Assembly (NCBI GenBank): GCA_032716605.1 | Contig: CM064495.1 | Coordinates: forward strand, 25,885,760-25,949,759 | Reading direction: 5' to 3' | Source of the DNA: Paralithodes platypus | Lineage: Eukaryota; Arthropoda; Malacostraca; Decapoda; Lithodidae | Length of the DNA stretch: 64,000 nt | Shown: one piece after another, positions 9,388 through 20,514 of the stretch | Layout: the number at the start of each line of letters is the position of its first letter | How positions within the stretch are numbered: the first letter of the stretch is position 1 | Position numbers and translations under genes: made by a program | Notes under the pieces: generated by a model | The model's database searches: none | What the model saw: the letters and a program-made list of their open reading frames with translations, nothing else | What the model was told of the DNA's origin: nothing

Positions 9388-12083
9388 TCAAAAGTTTGTT
9401 AGAGTGTGGAAGTCGTTGAAGCAGGTGCCAGCACACAGTCCAACTTGACACTCGAGGCATTCCCAAGTGGTTTTTGTGGGTTTGCGGGGTCTGCGAGTTG
9501 TGTGGCTGCACACATGGCACCTCTTCTGACTCCTAACATTACTACCTGGTGCTTTGAAAGGAAGGGCGTTGAGCTGGTGCTTCCTGAAAAATTCAGTACA
9601 CCCCGTTCTGTCCAGCTGGCCTGGTCCTTGTAGTGGCCTCCCTGGTGTAGCTGCATGTTTAGCCAGGAGCTCAAGTAGCACCTGCTTGTGGAACTTCCGC
9701 AGGGACTTGTACTTCTTGGCTCCTGGAGTCCTCAGACGGTAGATGTTGTAGGCATTGAGTATCGACATATCTACCGTATGCAGGATAAACTTCTTGTACC
9801 ACCTGCACGATGTTCGCAGGCAGTCGATGAAGCCCATCTGCATGTCGGACTTGTCAACGAGGCGCATATTGAGGTTATAATCCAGGACAGCAGCTGGTTT
9901 TTGGACGGGGTTCTTGGTTCTTCGGTCCACCTTCCCTGTGGCGACCATCTGGGCCTTGTGGCATGTGGTGAGGAGGTTGACCTTGCGCTGGTCATGCCAG
10001 TGGATGGAGAGGATGGGGCCACTCTTCTTGTGGAAGATGTCCGCCTTCTTCGTCTTGGTTGGGTAGCCTGGCATGCCCTTCCTCTTGCCCTTGACTGTGC
10101 CGACAGTTCCGGTCTTGCGGTCATGTAGGTACTTGGTCAGGAGAGGCGACGTTTAATAATTATCTGTGTAGAGGATGTGGTTTTTATTGAAGTGCCTCTC
10201 CATCATCTTCTTCACTACAGCGCCACCAAAACCAATGAGGGGGTCAGTCTCAATTTCTCCAGCCTTGCCGCTGTAGACTATAAAGTCCAGCACATACCCC
10301 GTCAAACAGTCGCAGAGGACGAAGAGCTTGATACCGAAGCGGTGTCTCTTGGACGGGATATACTGTCAGAAGTGCAGCCTACCACGGAACAGGACCAGAG
10401 ACTCGTCGAGGCACATCTTCTGGAAAGGAATCAGGTATGTGGTGAACCGATGACGTATCATGTCATACAGCTTCCTGAACTTCCATAATGAGTCGGGAAG
10501 GTGGACTGCCATGTTGTTTGTCAGGTGGAGATAGGAAAGGATGTCGAAGTACCTGTCCCTGGACATGTATTTGCCAAATGCTGGAGTCGTTATGATGTCG
10601 CCAGTGATCCAGTAGTCGGCCAGAACGTGCTTCCTTATATGTGTCATCAGCATTGTGAGTGCCAAGAACACATATAGTTCTGCCACAGTGACAGCTCTCC
10701 ATGCCACCATCTTGGCACTGGTCTTCCTCCCAAGAAAGTTGGCACAGATAGCATGGTGGTGATTTGTCTCTTTGACGAGGTATTCCATGACTTCATTGTC
10801 ATAGAAGCCACAGAAAAGTTCACTGGGGGTAGCATCTGGGCCACAGGGATATGCTGGTGACACCCCGGAACCCATCTGTACCTCGTCAAAGGCAGGACAA
10901 TCTGGCTCAAAATCAGCCCCATCTGTCCACACAAACAGGTCGGATGCTGATGCTCGAGGACGTGCAGGTGCAGCAGGCACACGCCCTGGACGCCCTGGCA
11001 CACGCCCTTGGTCACGCGGACGCCCTGCACGCCCACGCCCACGCCCAGGGGCAGCGGCGTCGGCAGACTGACCACGTCCACGACCTCGCCCTCTTGCTCG
11101 TCTTGTCGGGACTTCCTCTTCCTCTTCCTGTTCCTGTTCCTGTTCCTCTTCCTCCTCAGGCGACGTCAGGTCATCTGGGGCAATGTTGAGGTCGTCAGCA
11201 TCCTCTTCAGGAGACAATTCTGGTGAAGAAGTGAACGGGCGTCGGCGGTGTGGGGTGCGGGAGGCTGCGGGAGCTTCGGCCTCGGGAGTTGTGCTCCTTT
11301 TGCGGCGAGCCGAGGGCTTCTCCGCAGCAAATAATGCTCTGCGGTGTGTTGAGGGGTGTGGCACATCACCAATACCACTTGAAGAGGCCCTTTGGTCATC
11401 CTGAAGGAGAGATGAAGGAGAGATGAAGCCGAGGGCTGTGGGTGACCCACGCGGCGTCCCGGGTCAAGGCGCCGGGACAATGGAATACGGGTGGTTGCTA
11501 GGCCAGGGTCGGCGTCATTATCACTGTCTTCAGCTTCCCTATGCTTTTCTGCGGCTGCCCTGCGTGCTTTTTTAGCTGCACTTTTCACCAACGATTGTTT
11601 GTAGAAATATTTGCCCACTTTCAAGGGCGTACGGGCAGGCAAAGGGGAAGGTCCTGGGCTAGGGCTAGGCCTAGGCTGACCTAGCAAAGATGGCGAGGGG
11701 GTAGGCCTAGGTTCTAGCACACTCGGAAGCTCAATGGCACCTTCCTGAAACACTTCCACATCAGGATCATCACTACTGTCTCCCCCCTCAAATAAATCGA
11801 CATTATGGTCGTCTCCAAAGCCCACGAAATCGCCATCTTCACTTGCACTTATGAATTGTACCTTGTCCACCAAGCTTTCGCCACTGCTCTCTTCACTATC
11901 AAAAAGTTGTCGCTGTATAGCGCTATCACTCAACAAACGCTTAACTTTCTTTCGTTGAGCTTTCTTCTCGGTTGCAACAGGCGTTGAAGTTGCGAGCGGG
12001 GTAGCACTGGGGCCCGCGGGAGGTTGCAGCGAATCGGACACGTCGGATTTTTTTTTTTCAGTATTACTCGCTATGGCGGCCAC
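9388..12083 (-). pseudogene. piggyBac transposase (disrupted)
   Basis: Order along the protein: an acidic, Ser/Pro-rich N-terminal region; an Arg-Gly-rich basic tract with an Asp/Glu run before it; the DDE core with 'CLDESLVLF' (first Asp), 'HILYTDNY' (second Asp) and 'RLVDKSD' (third Asp); and a C-terminal Cys-rich finger (CHVC ... CLECQ ... C). Damage: a frameshift near 11400 in the N-terminal region, a TGA at 10366-10368 right after 'RGRLHF', and a TAA at 10153-10155 replacing the second Tyr of 'TDNYY'. The first codon seen is GTG; the ATG found in the related scrap at 26.86 kb is replaced by an A-rich run. It cannot make full-length transposase. Confidence 0.9.
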
Positions 12084-12266
12084 GTACGAACTGATAACAC
12101 TAGTAGTTGAGGCTTGGTGGCGCTGCGGTCGCTCCTACAATGCAAAAATTGGCCGCGCGAATTTTGAAGCACGCTTTCAAGCACAAGGATTTTAAAATGA
12201 CACCCGGGTACCGGCCCTTTTTTTTTTGGTGTCCTTAGGAAATGACACCCGGGCTGGAAGGGTTAA

Positions 12267-13107
12267 ACTGCACACAATCGTCTAAATATAACAAGAATAA
12301 AATATATAAGACGTTGCGGTACAGAAGGGGTTAAGTCGCATTATCCTTCTTCTTGCCGCCGAAGGCATTCCTGGCGAACCGGAACCATGTTCTTTAACCC
12401 GTTGAGCCCCGGCTAGTTATAATATTTTGTTCACCCCAGTCCCAAGCCATTTTCACTTCTTTTTTTTTTGTTTGCTAAAATGGAAGACAAGGATGAGAAA
12501 TGAAAAAAAAAAAAAAAAAATCACCTCAGATATTTTTTTTTGGGGGGGGGGCCTCAAAAAAATGTGTTGAGCCAAAATGGAAGAGAATGGTGAGAAATGA
12601 AGAAAAAATAAAAAAAAACTCACCTCGGTCATTTGGGGGGCGGGGGGTCGAAAGTTCGTCTCCCCCGCATGACCACCCGCCCGGGAGCACTAGGGTGAAA
12701 ACTGAGTATGGCATTGTACGGCATACATCCTAAGGAGTGTCTCACATAAATCTCAAGCCTCTAGCTCCCATACGACCGGAGTAATGAAGGTTCAAAGTGG
12801 CGGTGAACTAAGGGTGTAAAGTATCCCCACTAAGCCCACCACCACCAGCCGCGCGGCTGTCTTGGCCCGCTCACACCTACCGGCCCGGCTCCCACACACA
12901 CTACGGTACCTCCCCCTCCTATTCTCCCGCCATTTCCTACCTTACGAGCCACGTAACTGATTTTAATATGTCGGACGCACGTGATGCGTCGCTGGGAGTT
13001 GGTGATCAAACACTGCCGACGCATCACGTGCGACGCTGGGTCTCACTGGGTTAAAGTTCTAAGTTTTGTTAAGTTCTTTTAAGGTTATGAACTTATGAGA
13101 ACGAAAA
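12267..13107. other. Homopolymer-rich intergenic stretch with a CACGTG hairpin
   Basis: No credible gene is present. Runs of A, T and G occur at 12,460-12,640. An inverted pair with arms CGCACGTGATGCGTCG (12976-12991) and its exact complement (13017-13032) encloses a 25-base loop. Confidence 0.5.
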
Positions 13108-13605
13108 ATTATAGGTTTGACTCCTGTAAGGAGATAAAGAAAACCTAATATTTAGTAGTGGCCCCGTAATCATTGACGAACATGCCTATTACATAAGGCA
13201 TCCTCTTCAAACACTAATCCGCCGTAGTTTGAATCTACCGCGCAGAGCATTTAAAAACTGAGGAGCCTTCATCATGAGCGCACGCGACCTCACTCATGGC
13301 TTCAGTCATTATGAATTGGGTTCTCACTACGAAAAAACTTTGTAAAAAATAAAAACAAAAAGAAAATAAGAATAACTATCCAATAAGCTTTCCATCATAT
13401 CGTGGATGTACTTGTGTGGATTTCTGACCAGACGCTGAATCAGGCGTCATTCCTCCTTCACTGACATATCAAGTAAACCAAAATCCTTAATACATCAACG
13501 AATGGGAAGGGGACGGTCGGGAGGGCCCCAGTCGTCAATGATTACGGGGCCACTACTAAATATTAGGTTTTCTTTATCTCCTTACAGGAGTCAAACCTAT
13601 AATTT
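13108..13605. repeat. DIRS-1 terminal inverted-repeat structure
   Basis: Arms of about 72 bp at 13108-13180 and 13532-13605 are near-perfect reverse complements (both contain AAACCTAATATTTAGTAGTG and GGCCCCGTAATCATTGACGA, given here as separate pieces). They enclose about 350 bp that is closely related to 57541-57845 at the end of DIRS-2. A further GGCCCCTCCATCATTGACGA copy follows at 13612. I interpret this as the DIRS terminus. Confidence 0.7.
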
Positions 13606-14151
13606 ATTAGTGGCCCCTCCATCATTGACGAACATGCCTGATATCTAAGACTGGAGGGGGACATTCGTAATCATATCATAACTCTAGAAAAGCAGATAAT
13701 AAAAACAACCACATAGTATTCTTACTTTTGAAAAATGTATTTAATACGGCGTAGGCCGGAAATATACAAGAAAAAGGGGTTCAGGCAGGTGCGTGCTTCA
13801 AAGAAGCCTGCCCGACAAAAATAGGTAACCCTGAAGATTCTGAACACAGATCTGTAGTTACAAAAGGCACCCCACTCAACGAGTGGTGACAAAAATAATA
13901 AGTTATAAGTTTATATGTGCACATCATAAACCCCAAAATACATGTGGAGATCAATTGCTAATGAACTCCATTGAACTAATGTTACATTGCTTTCGCAGCT
14001 AAAACTACTATAACAACACCGTTGTTTTGTACTAAACTTTGTACTAGCACAAATTCTCGCAGAGAAATTTTCATATCACATTTTAACCTTAAATTGTATC
14101 ACAGCTCTCATACTCCGGCGGGGTCTAGGGTGTCCTATGTCAACTGACTGC

Positions 14152-14170
14152 ACCCCCCCCCCCCCCCCCC
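14152..14170. repeat. Poly-C tract
   Basis: A nearly pure run of about 19 C lies just downstream (on the minus strand) of the recombinase stop. Confidence 0.8.
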
Positions 14171-14206
14171 TTCCTTGAAAATAAACATAAGTGACTGCAG
14201 GGCCAC

Positions 14207-15114
14207 CTAGACCCTCTGCCTTAAAGCTATACATGGTAAGGAAGGTTTGTCTAGAGCAACTGACAAGTATCTAGAGAGAAACGTATGATTAGACGCCCAC
14301 AACTGTGTGGACACAATATCTTCAACTGAAAAGTTTTTCAGGAAACGTAAAGAGGCCGCCCACTTGCGTAAATCGTGGGCCCTACCCACAACGCCGGGAT
14401 TACTCTCTTTAATGACTTCTACCAGAAGAGAGGCTAATCGCCGTTTAAGTAAGCGTTTACCCGTACTCGCTACCCATAAAGCACCTTGGGGGTTATGAGG
14501 AGCTATTCTCAAATATTTGGTTAGAGCTTGCACTGGACATAAATTATGATGCACCTTTCCCCTTTTTAACGCCGGCACCGTGAACTCAGAAAACACGTGT
14601 GCACTATGCTCATTCTTGGCTACAAACGCCGGGGAGGGTGCAATGGAAATTGAATCATTAAGTCTACCAAACCTAAGACAATTAGGTGTGTTGCTCATCG
14701 CCGCCAGCTCAGACACTCTGTTTCCGGTGGCCAAAGCCAAAAGGAAAACTGCCTTCTTTAAGATTAAAGCAAAGTCTGCAGTATTTTGATACAGACGAGA
14801 ATGAAGTAAAGACAAAGCTTTGTCCAGAGACCAAGTAGGCATGAGCTGACGGGGAGGTGGGCGGAGTTTAAAACACGCTCTCATAAATCCTGTTTCCTCC
14901 GCCACCGGTATGGATAGACCTGTAAGGTCGAAAAAGGGCACTCTAATCGCAGTTAAGTGATTCTTCAAAGTAACCACAGATAAACGTTTCTGCTCAAACA
15001 GATAGTTCAAGTAATTAAAAACCAATGCCACTGAGGGTACAGTTTGTTCCGTTCTAACAATCCAAGAAGTAAAAGCTTTCCAATGAGATTGATATTGTCG
15101 CTTAGTAGACTGAG
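14207..15114 (-). pseudogene. DIRS-1 tyrosine recombinase, C-terminal catalytic part
   Basis: Within the 274-codon block, the 'ALATGNRVSELAAMS' segment carries the first catalytic Arg. 'AHDLRKWAASLRF' supplies the His-x-x-Arg pair. 'FLSRYLSVAL' supplies the nucleophilic Tyr. The frame continues upstream through 'YLNYLFEQKRLSVVTLKNHLTAIR' (core-binding helices) and 'KRQYQSHWKAFTSWIV' to 15114, where a Tigger-type element interrupts it. Beyond that insertion the frame resumes in 'NKLLNQYT'. The catalytic tetrad is intact, so this gene was probably functional before the insertion. Confidence 0.85.
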
Positions 15115-15116
15115 TA

Positions 15117-15884
15117 CAGTCAGGACCCCCAATTCGCGAGAATAGGGGTGACAGGAGGCATCGCGTATTGTGAATTCGGGTATTGTGGAACTAACTTTAA
15201 ATGGGAATAATTAGATTGGGTGACATCTCTCAATTATGGCCTATTTTCGAAATTTTTGGCCCTATTTTCGACATTTTTGGCTCTACAGTACAGTCTATAT
15301 CTTATATATAAGAAGAACAATGAATAAAAATATGAAACTATCCTTAAAATTAGTAGTAGATAGGCTAGGACTAGGACTAGGACCGTAGGACTTCACGATT
15401 TTCTCCAACTTCTCCCTCCCTAACCAAATCGTACGAACAGTTTACTCTGACAAGCCTATTGCACAGTTTCCTTCTCCTCTTTTCTTGCGAAACAACAATT
15501 CCACCTTCATTTTGTGTGTTATCTTCTTATATTGGCGTGGCATGGCGAAAAAAGTGGCAGGCACTACAAACGTTTGGTCACTCCGCACGGCTATGAGCGC
15601 TTGAGCGGGACTGTGGGAGGGAGGGAGGGAGGGTAAGCGGGAGGGAAGGCAGGCGTATGCCCGTCTTCTTCTTTTTTCAGAGCTACTCCTGGGCCTCGCG
15701 AAACGTAGACGTGCTCGGGTATCAAGCGGGAATAGCGGATTTGGCCCCTTCTTAGCTCTCGATTCGTGTATTGTGGTACCACCTCGCATAATTAATGCTT
15801 AATTAATTAATGTTATTTTCGAGGGGTAACTCGTGTATTAGGGTTTTCGCGAATTGTGGAATCGTGTATTGGGGGTCCTGACGG
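15117..15884 (-). mobile_element. Tigger/pogo-type element inserted in the DIRS-1 recombinase
   Basis: It is flanked by TA at 15115-15116 and 15885-15886. Terminal inverted repeats are CAGTCAGGACCCCCAAT (left) and CCGTCAGGACCCCCAAT (right, reverse complement). Removing it together with one TA rejoins the host frame exactly (NQYT-QSTKRQYQ), which proves insertion. At 768 bp it is a deletion derivative that keeps only the start of a transposase. Confidence 0.9.
15442..15543 (-). pseudogene. Tigger-type transposase N-terminal HTH remnant
   Basis: A 33-residue frame begins MPRQYKKITHKMKVELL and continues 'RGEGNCAIGLSE' before a stop. The pattern (K-x-x-T-x-x-x-K-x-E-L-L then RGEGNxAIG) matches the first helix-turn-helix of CENP-B/Tigger-type DNA-binding domains. 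The rest of the DNA-binding region and the DDE core have been lost. It supports the Tigger assignment made from the element ends. Confidence 0.6.
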
Positions 15885-15938
15885 TATATTGATTGAGCAA
15901 TTTATTGGTCTTATTGGTCACATCCCTACCGTATGGTG

Positions 15939-17483
15939 CTAGCCACTTGGCCTCCTGAATGTCCATAATGCAAAAGTCAGCGAGGTCTCTAGGTTGCCAA
16001 TCGTGTCTAAGTGGAAGTACCCGACCGGGAGCGATACCGGGTCCGGGCACCACATTATTAACTGCTGGTACCACACCTGCGCCGGCCACAGGGGCGCGAT
16101 TAGCGAGACTAAGCCTCGATAAACTCGTAGTTTGTTCACTACGTGGCACATTAGTGACGCATCTGGCGGCGGAAACAGATAGATGGAGCTCCATCTGTTC
16201 CAGTCTGTCACTAGGGCGTCTGGCCCCCCTGCCGGCGTTATCGCCCGGCGGGTGAGGTATAGAGGGAGCTTGTGAGTCTCCTCGGACGCAAAAAGATCCA
16301 CTTGTGGATGGGAGAGCTCCGCAATCATTAGGTCGAAAATGGGTTGCTTGAGCTCCCATTCTACTGTCGTGCTCTGTCTCCGGGACAGAGCGTCTGCCCA
16401 GACGTTCGCTACGCCTGGGAGATAAGATGCGTGAAGATAAATATCTAGACTGGTGGCTAGAACAAAAATCTCTTCCGACACGAGTAGCAACTTCCTTGAC
16501 CTCGTTGACCCTTGTTTCTGAATACAGTGAACTGCATTCAGATTGTCCATTCTGAAGGCCACTGACTTGCCCCGTAACGCCGGGCCGTGAGCCTGAAGGA
16601 AATACAAGGGGACTAGTAACTCTTTGACATTTATGTGAGAGATTTCTAAGTGGGACCAAAGTCCCTGACCCTGGTGCCCCTGATTTGACTGAAATCCCCA
16701 CCCTATGGTGCCTGACGCATCCGTGTCTACCCATACCGTTGGAGGAGGAGAGGTCCATGACATGATTGAGTGCAATGTTTCCCTCTTCGCCCAGACCGCT
16801 AGCAAGGTGTGGATTAATTTTGGTATGGGCCATAATTTTCCCGCCGGTAAGAGTGGGAAATATTTGTTGCCTTCCAATATTAATCGTTTTACTTTCAACC
16901 GGCCCAACTTGACAGTTAGCTGAATCCAGTTGAGAGAGCCGACCAGAGACTCCCAGACTCTTCGTGTCGTAGTCAGACTGTGAAGAAACCTGAACAGTTT
17001 CCTGCGAAACCTGTTGCGATTGTCCACACTCTGACTCAGAGTGAGAGCGGCGGTGTCCCAGACCAGCCCTATCCACTGAATTACTCTTGAGGGAACAAGG
17101 TTTGACTTTACCAGATTTACCTTGAAGCCTAGAGTTTTGACATGATTTAAAATGATATTGACATGTTTTATGCATAATTGTTGTGTCTCTGCCACCACCA
17201 GCCAGTCGTCTAGATACCACAACACTCTGATTCCCTGTTTTAACAACGGCATCAGGGCTTGCCGGACTAGTTTCGTGAATAATCGAGGTGCTAGGTTCAA
17301 ACCGAACGGCATCCTCTGAAAAACAAAATTTTGGTGCCTGATCCTCAAGGCCAGAAACCTTTGAAATCTTTTGTTGACCGACACGTGCCAATAGGCGTCT
17401 GTCAGGTCTAGGGAACACATCCAGCCACCCGGCGGAAGTGTTAGCCTGATTTGATGAACTGTTAACTGTTGGATAGCCAACAC
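15939..17483 (-). pseudogene. DIRS-1 reverse transcriptase/RNase H
   Basis: The frame has 'DLTDAYWHV' (RT motif A), 'MPFGLNLAPRLFT' (motif B) and 'WYLDDWLVV' (YLDD catalytic pair, intact). The RNase H follows: 'VDTDASGTIGWG', 'VKELLVPL', 'FRMDNLNAV' and 'VANVWADALSR', which together supply its acidic residues. A conserved C-terminal region comes next ('VDLFASEETHKLPLY', 'FPPPDASLM', 'LWPAQVWYQQL'). This could be where other DIRS elements carry a methyltransferase-like domain, but I see no clear motif. The domain is intact internally; LINE-B copy 1 separates it from its N-terminus. The recombinase frame overlaps its end. Confidence 0.88.
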
Positions 17484-19930
17484 CTTCTTCCGACACAGAA
17501 TGATCCACAGGTACACATGGAAACGGATGTTGACGATGAAGGATAAGACAGTGGTGGAACGAAAGTCATTGATTGATTATGTATGTGTGGATGAACGAAT
17601 GAAGAAATCTGTGATGGATGCTAGGGTGTATAGGGGTATTGGAGGGGGTCTGTCTGATCATTATGTAGTGGTAGCTAAGGTTAGGATACAAAAGAAGTGG
17701 GTGAGGAGAGCGGGAGGGAGGCGAGAGGAGGGTGGAATGGTGAGGAGGGTGGAGAGGTTGCAGGAGGAGGAAGTCAGGGAGGAGTACAGGAGAGCAGTGG
17801 AAAGACGACTAGGTGGGTTCGACCTGGAAGTTATGGAGGAAGTGGAGGAGATGAGCAAGGTGTTTAAGGATGAGATCTGTGCAGCATGTGAGGAGGTGTG
17901 TGGAGTGAGAAGAGGGAGGGGAGTGAAAGGTACAGCATGGTGGACAGAAGAGGTAAGAATAGCTGTGGAAGAAAAGAAGAAAGCATATAGAGAGTGGTTG
18001 GGTAGTAGAGGGAATGAAGATTCCGAGAGACAGAAACGAGCGAGGTACGTGGAGAGTAAGAGGGTGGTGAAGAGAGTAGTGAAGGAAAGTAAGAGAAGAG
18101 TAGATGAGGAATTTGGAAGGAATCTGAGTGTAAAATGGAGGGAGAGTAAGAAACTGTTCTGGAAAGAAGTCAAGAAAGTTAGGGAAGGTAGCAAGGGAAA
18201 CAGTAAGGGTGTGAAAGATAAGAATGGGATAATGCTAGCCGAGAAGCAAGAGAGAGTCGAAAGATGGAGGGAGTACTTCAGTGAGTTGCTAAATGAAAGG
18301 AATGAAGAGCCAGCAAACATAGCTGGATATGGTATGGGAGGGAGAAGAAGAGAAGTAGTGGAGGAGGAGGTGGGGATCAGGAGGTCAGAAGTGTGGGAAG
18401 CCATGAAAGAGTGAAGTTGGGGAAAGCACCAGGAACAGATGGAGTGTGTGGGGAAATGTTGAGGTATGGTGGTGAGATAGTGATAGAATGGGTATGGAAA
18501 ATGTGCAAACTAGCATGGGAGAAGGGGAGTGCACCCGATGACTGGAAGACTGGCATAATAGTCCCCCTATATAAGGGCAAAGGGGAAAGAGGAGTGTGTG
18601 GTAACCACCGAGGAATATGTCTTCTAAGCGTAGTAGGGAAGGTATACAGTAGGGTAGTGATTGAGAGAGTGAGAGTGAGAACGGAGAAATGGATAGGCGA
18701 CGAGCAGGGAGGTTTTAGGAAGGGAAGAGGATGTGTAGATCAGATTTTTACCCTGAATTGTGTTGTGGAGAAGTATCTGGAGAAGAAACAAAAGGTGTAT
18801 GTTGCCTTTATGGACTTGGAGAAGGCCTATGACAGAGTGGATAGAGAAGGTTTGTGGAAAGTACTTAGAATATACGGAGTAGAGGGCAAGTTGCTGAAAG
18901 CAGTGAAGAGCATGTATGAGGGTGCAAAGGCGGCAGTACGTGTGGAGAGTGAGCAGAGCGAGTTCTTTGACCTGAATGTTGGTTTGAAACAGGGGTGTGT
19001 GATGTCCCCGTGGTTGTTTACTGTATATATGGATGGAGTTATGAAAGAAATACTATCAAGAGCAGTGGATGTTGGTGTATCGCTGAAAAGGGAGGGAATT
19101 GAGTGGAAGCTACCTATACTGCTGTTTGCGGATGATACAGTTCTGATGAGTGATAATGAATGGGAGTTGCAGGGTCTGGTAAATGAGTTTGGAACAGTGT
19201 GCGAAAAACGGAATTTGAAGGTAAATACGGGGAAGAGCAAGGTTATGGTCTTCGAAAGGGGTGAAGTCACAGAGTGTGAGGTGAAGCTGAACGGTCAGGC
19301 TATGGAGATCGTCAACTCTTTTAAGTATCTGGGCAGTGTGTTGAGTAAAGATGGGACTATGGATGAAGAGGTGCGGGAGAGGGTACAACAGGGGAAGAGG
19401 GTTGTAGGAACGCTAAAAGCAGTAACAAGAAATAGGGTGGTCAGTATGGAAGTGAAGAAGTCCTTGCATGACAGTGTGGTAATCCCGACACTGACTTACG
19501 GAAGCGAAGCATGGACGTTGGTTGAGAGACTCAGACCAAGAGTGAGAGCAGTGGAAATGAATTACTTAAGGAGTGCGTGCGGAGTTACATGGAGGGATAG
19601 ACAGACTAATGAGGAAGTAAGAAGGAGGTGTGGTGTGGAGGTAGATGTGCTGGAAAGTGTGAAAAGGAACAACTTGAGATGGTTCGGCCATATGGAACGT
19701 ATGGAAAGCGAGAGAATGACTAAGAGGGTGTACGAGAGCGAGGTGGAGGGACAGAGGGGGAGAGGTAGACCGAATATGAGGTGGAAGGATGGAGTGAGGA
19801 ACTACATGAACGAAGGCGGTGCTGGTTGGGGGGAGGGGCGTCGACTGACTGGGGACAGAGGTGCATGGGGGCGGTTCGTTCGTGGCCACCCCTTCGGGGA
19901 TCACGGCGTCAGGCAATAGATAGATTAACA
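17484..19930 (+). mobile_element. LINE-B (RTE-like) copy 1, inserted in DIRS-1 RT
   Basis: It is 5' truncated inside the endonuclease: the frame opens 'RHRMIHRYTWKR', then 'KSLIDYVCVDERM' and 'GGLSDHYVVVAKV' (the SDH end of the endonuclease fold). The 3' end is the ATAGATAGAT tail. DIRS sequence resumes on both sides, with AACA shared at the junctions as a possible short target duplication. The copy is almost identical to 23217-25590 but lies in the opposite orientation. Confidence 0.88.
17500..19919 (+). pseudogene. LINE-B ORF2 (endonuclease end + RT), one frameshift
   Basis: The first frame runs to a premature stop at 18412-18414 and the second continues to 19919. Comparison with copy 2 places a one-base loss in an A run near 18408, where 'WEAMKE-stop' replaces 'WEAMKRVKLGKAPGTDG'. 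RT landmarks are 'FMDLEKAYDRVD' (motif A), 'GLKQGCVMSPWLF' (motif B) and 'LLFADDTVL' (FADD catalytic pair). The tail has 'NLRWFGHMERMESERMTK' and 'GRGRPNMRWKDGVRN', characteristic of RTE-group ORF2. Apart from the frameshift and truncation it is well preserved, suggesting a recent insertion. Confidence 0.88.
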
Positions 19931-20355
19931 TTCTGAAAGACTCGTTGTAAATGTGAAGATTCAGATAAGACAGGTCTACGACCGGCCTCATCTGAACACT
20001 GTCCCGTTTGGGAACCAAAAACAGTTTTGACGTGAATACAGGGTAATCTGGAGGGACCGGGATGATGACATTCTTGGCAATCATCTCCTGGACCAGCAAC
20101 TCCACCTCTAATGAAACACAATTTGCCGTTGTCGGCTGACGTAAGCGAGGTCGCCGGAGCCACTGCCAAGTGATGCCTTTGCGTGCCACCATCCGTGCCC
20201 AGGTTTTTAACGGCCATGCTTGGTGACACGTTCGGAACGACCCAGTTAGCAGACAAGGGTTCGCCGGCTGTACTTCCCTCGGTTCCTCTGGCTCTAAGAT
20301 AGGCACTGGGAGTGAGAAAGACTTTAGTTTTTTGATGGTGGGTTTGGTGGTGACC
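19931..20355 (-). pseudogene. DIRS-1 RT N-terminal portion
   Basis: The frame has 'WLRRPRLRQP', 'LVQEMIAKNVIIPV' and 'FTSKLFLVPKRDS', then 'MRPVVDLSYLN' ending '...ESFRML' at the LINE-B junction. The next residues in the uninterrupted protein are 'AIQQLTVHQIRL' at 17483. DIRS-2 encodes the same order without interruption (54.8-55.1 kb), which confirms that LINE-B split one protein. Confidence 0.85.
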
Positions 20356-20514
20356 GAATATGAGGTGGAAGGATGGAGTGAGGAACTACATGAACGAAGG
20401 CGGTGCTGGTTGGGGGGAGGGCCGTCGACTGACTGGGGACAGAGGTGCATGGGGGCGGTTCGTTCGTGGCCACCCCTTCGGGGATCACGGCGTCAGGCAA
20501 TAGATAGATAGATA
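20356..20514 (+). mobile_element. LINE-B short 3' fragment
   Basis: About 160 bases, identical or nearly so to the last 160 bases of LINE-B copy 1 (encoding 'NMRWKDGVRNYMNEGGAG'), end in a (GATA)n tail. It sits between DIRS-1 and LINE-A sequence, an extreme 5' truncation. Confidence 0.85.

Larger units (their letters stand above)
7644..12262 (-). mobile_element. piggyBac-1, full-length but non-functional
   Basis: TTAA target duplications lie at 7640-7643 and 12263-12266. Inverted ends are CCCTCCTGGCCCGGGC (left) and, reverse-complemented from the right, CCCTTCCAGCCCGGGT. The element is about 4.6 kb. It holds a broken transposase (9388-12083, minus strand), a motif array just downstream of the transposase stop, and a pogo-type MITE near its left end. 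The subterminal blocks shared with MITEs A and B mark it as a relative of their parent. Confidence 0.85.
13108..20355 (-). mobile_element. DIRS-1 retrotransposon, interrupted, lacking gag
   Basis: On the minus strand, right to left: RT N-terminus (19931-20355), RT/RNase H (15939-17483) and tyrosine recombinase (14207-15114, plus its start overlapping the RNase H frame), followed by a non-coding end with inverted repeats (13108-13605). Two younger elements split it: LINE-B copy 1 in the RT and a Tigger-type element in the recombinase. The 5' side stops at 20355 against another LINE-B scrap, so gag and the leader are absent. An RT-RNase H frame overlapping a recombinase frame, with inverted ends, is the DIRS arrangement. 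Confidence 0.85.

Noticed and set aside
10851..11226. Plus-strand Ala/His- and Leu/Phe-repeat frames
   Set aside because: Antisense of the Arg-Gly-rich and Glu-rich tracts of the piggyBac-1 transposase.
14307..14789. Plus-strand frames over the DIRS-1 recombinase
   Set aside because: Antisense shadows of the recombinase catalytic region.
17661..18404. Long minus-strand open frame opposite LINE-B (Ser/Leu/Thr-rich)
   Set aside because: Antisense shadow of the Lys/Glu-rich LINE-B ORF2. The same frame appears antisense to copy 2 at 24565-25488, and it has no independent features.
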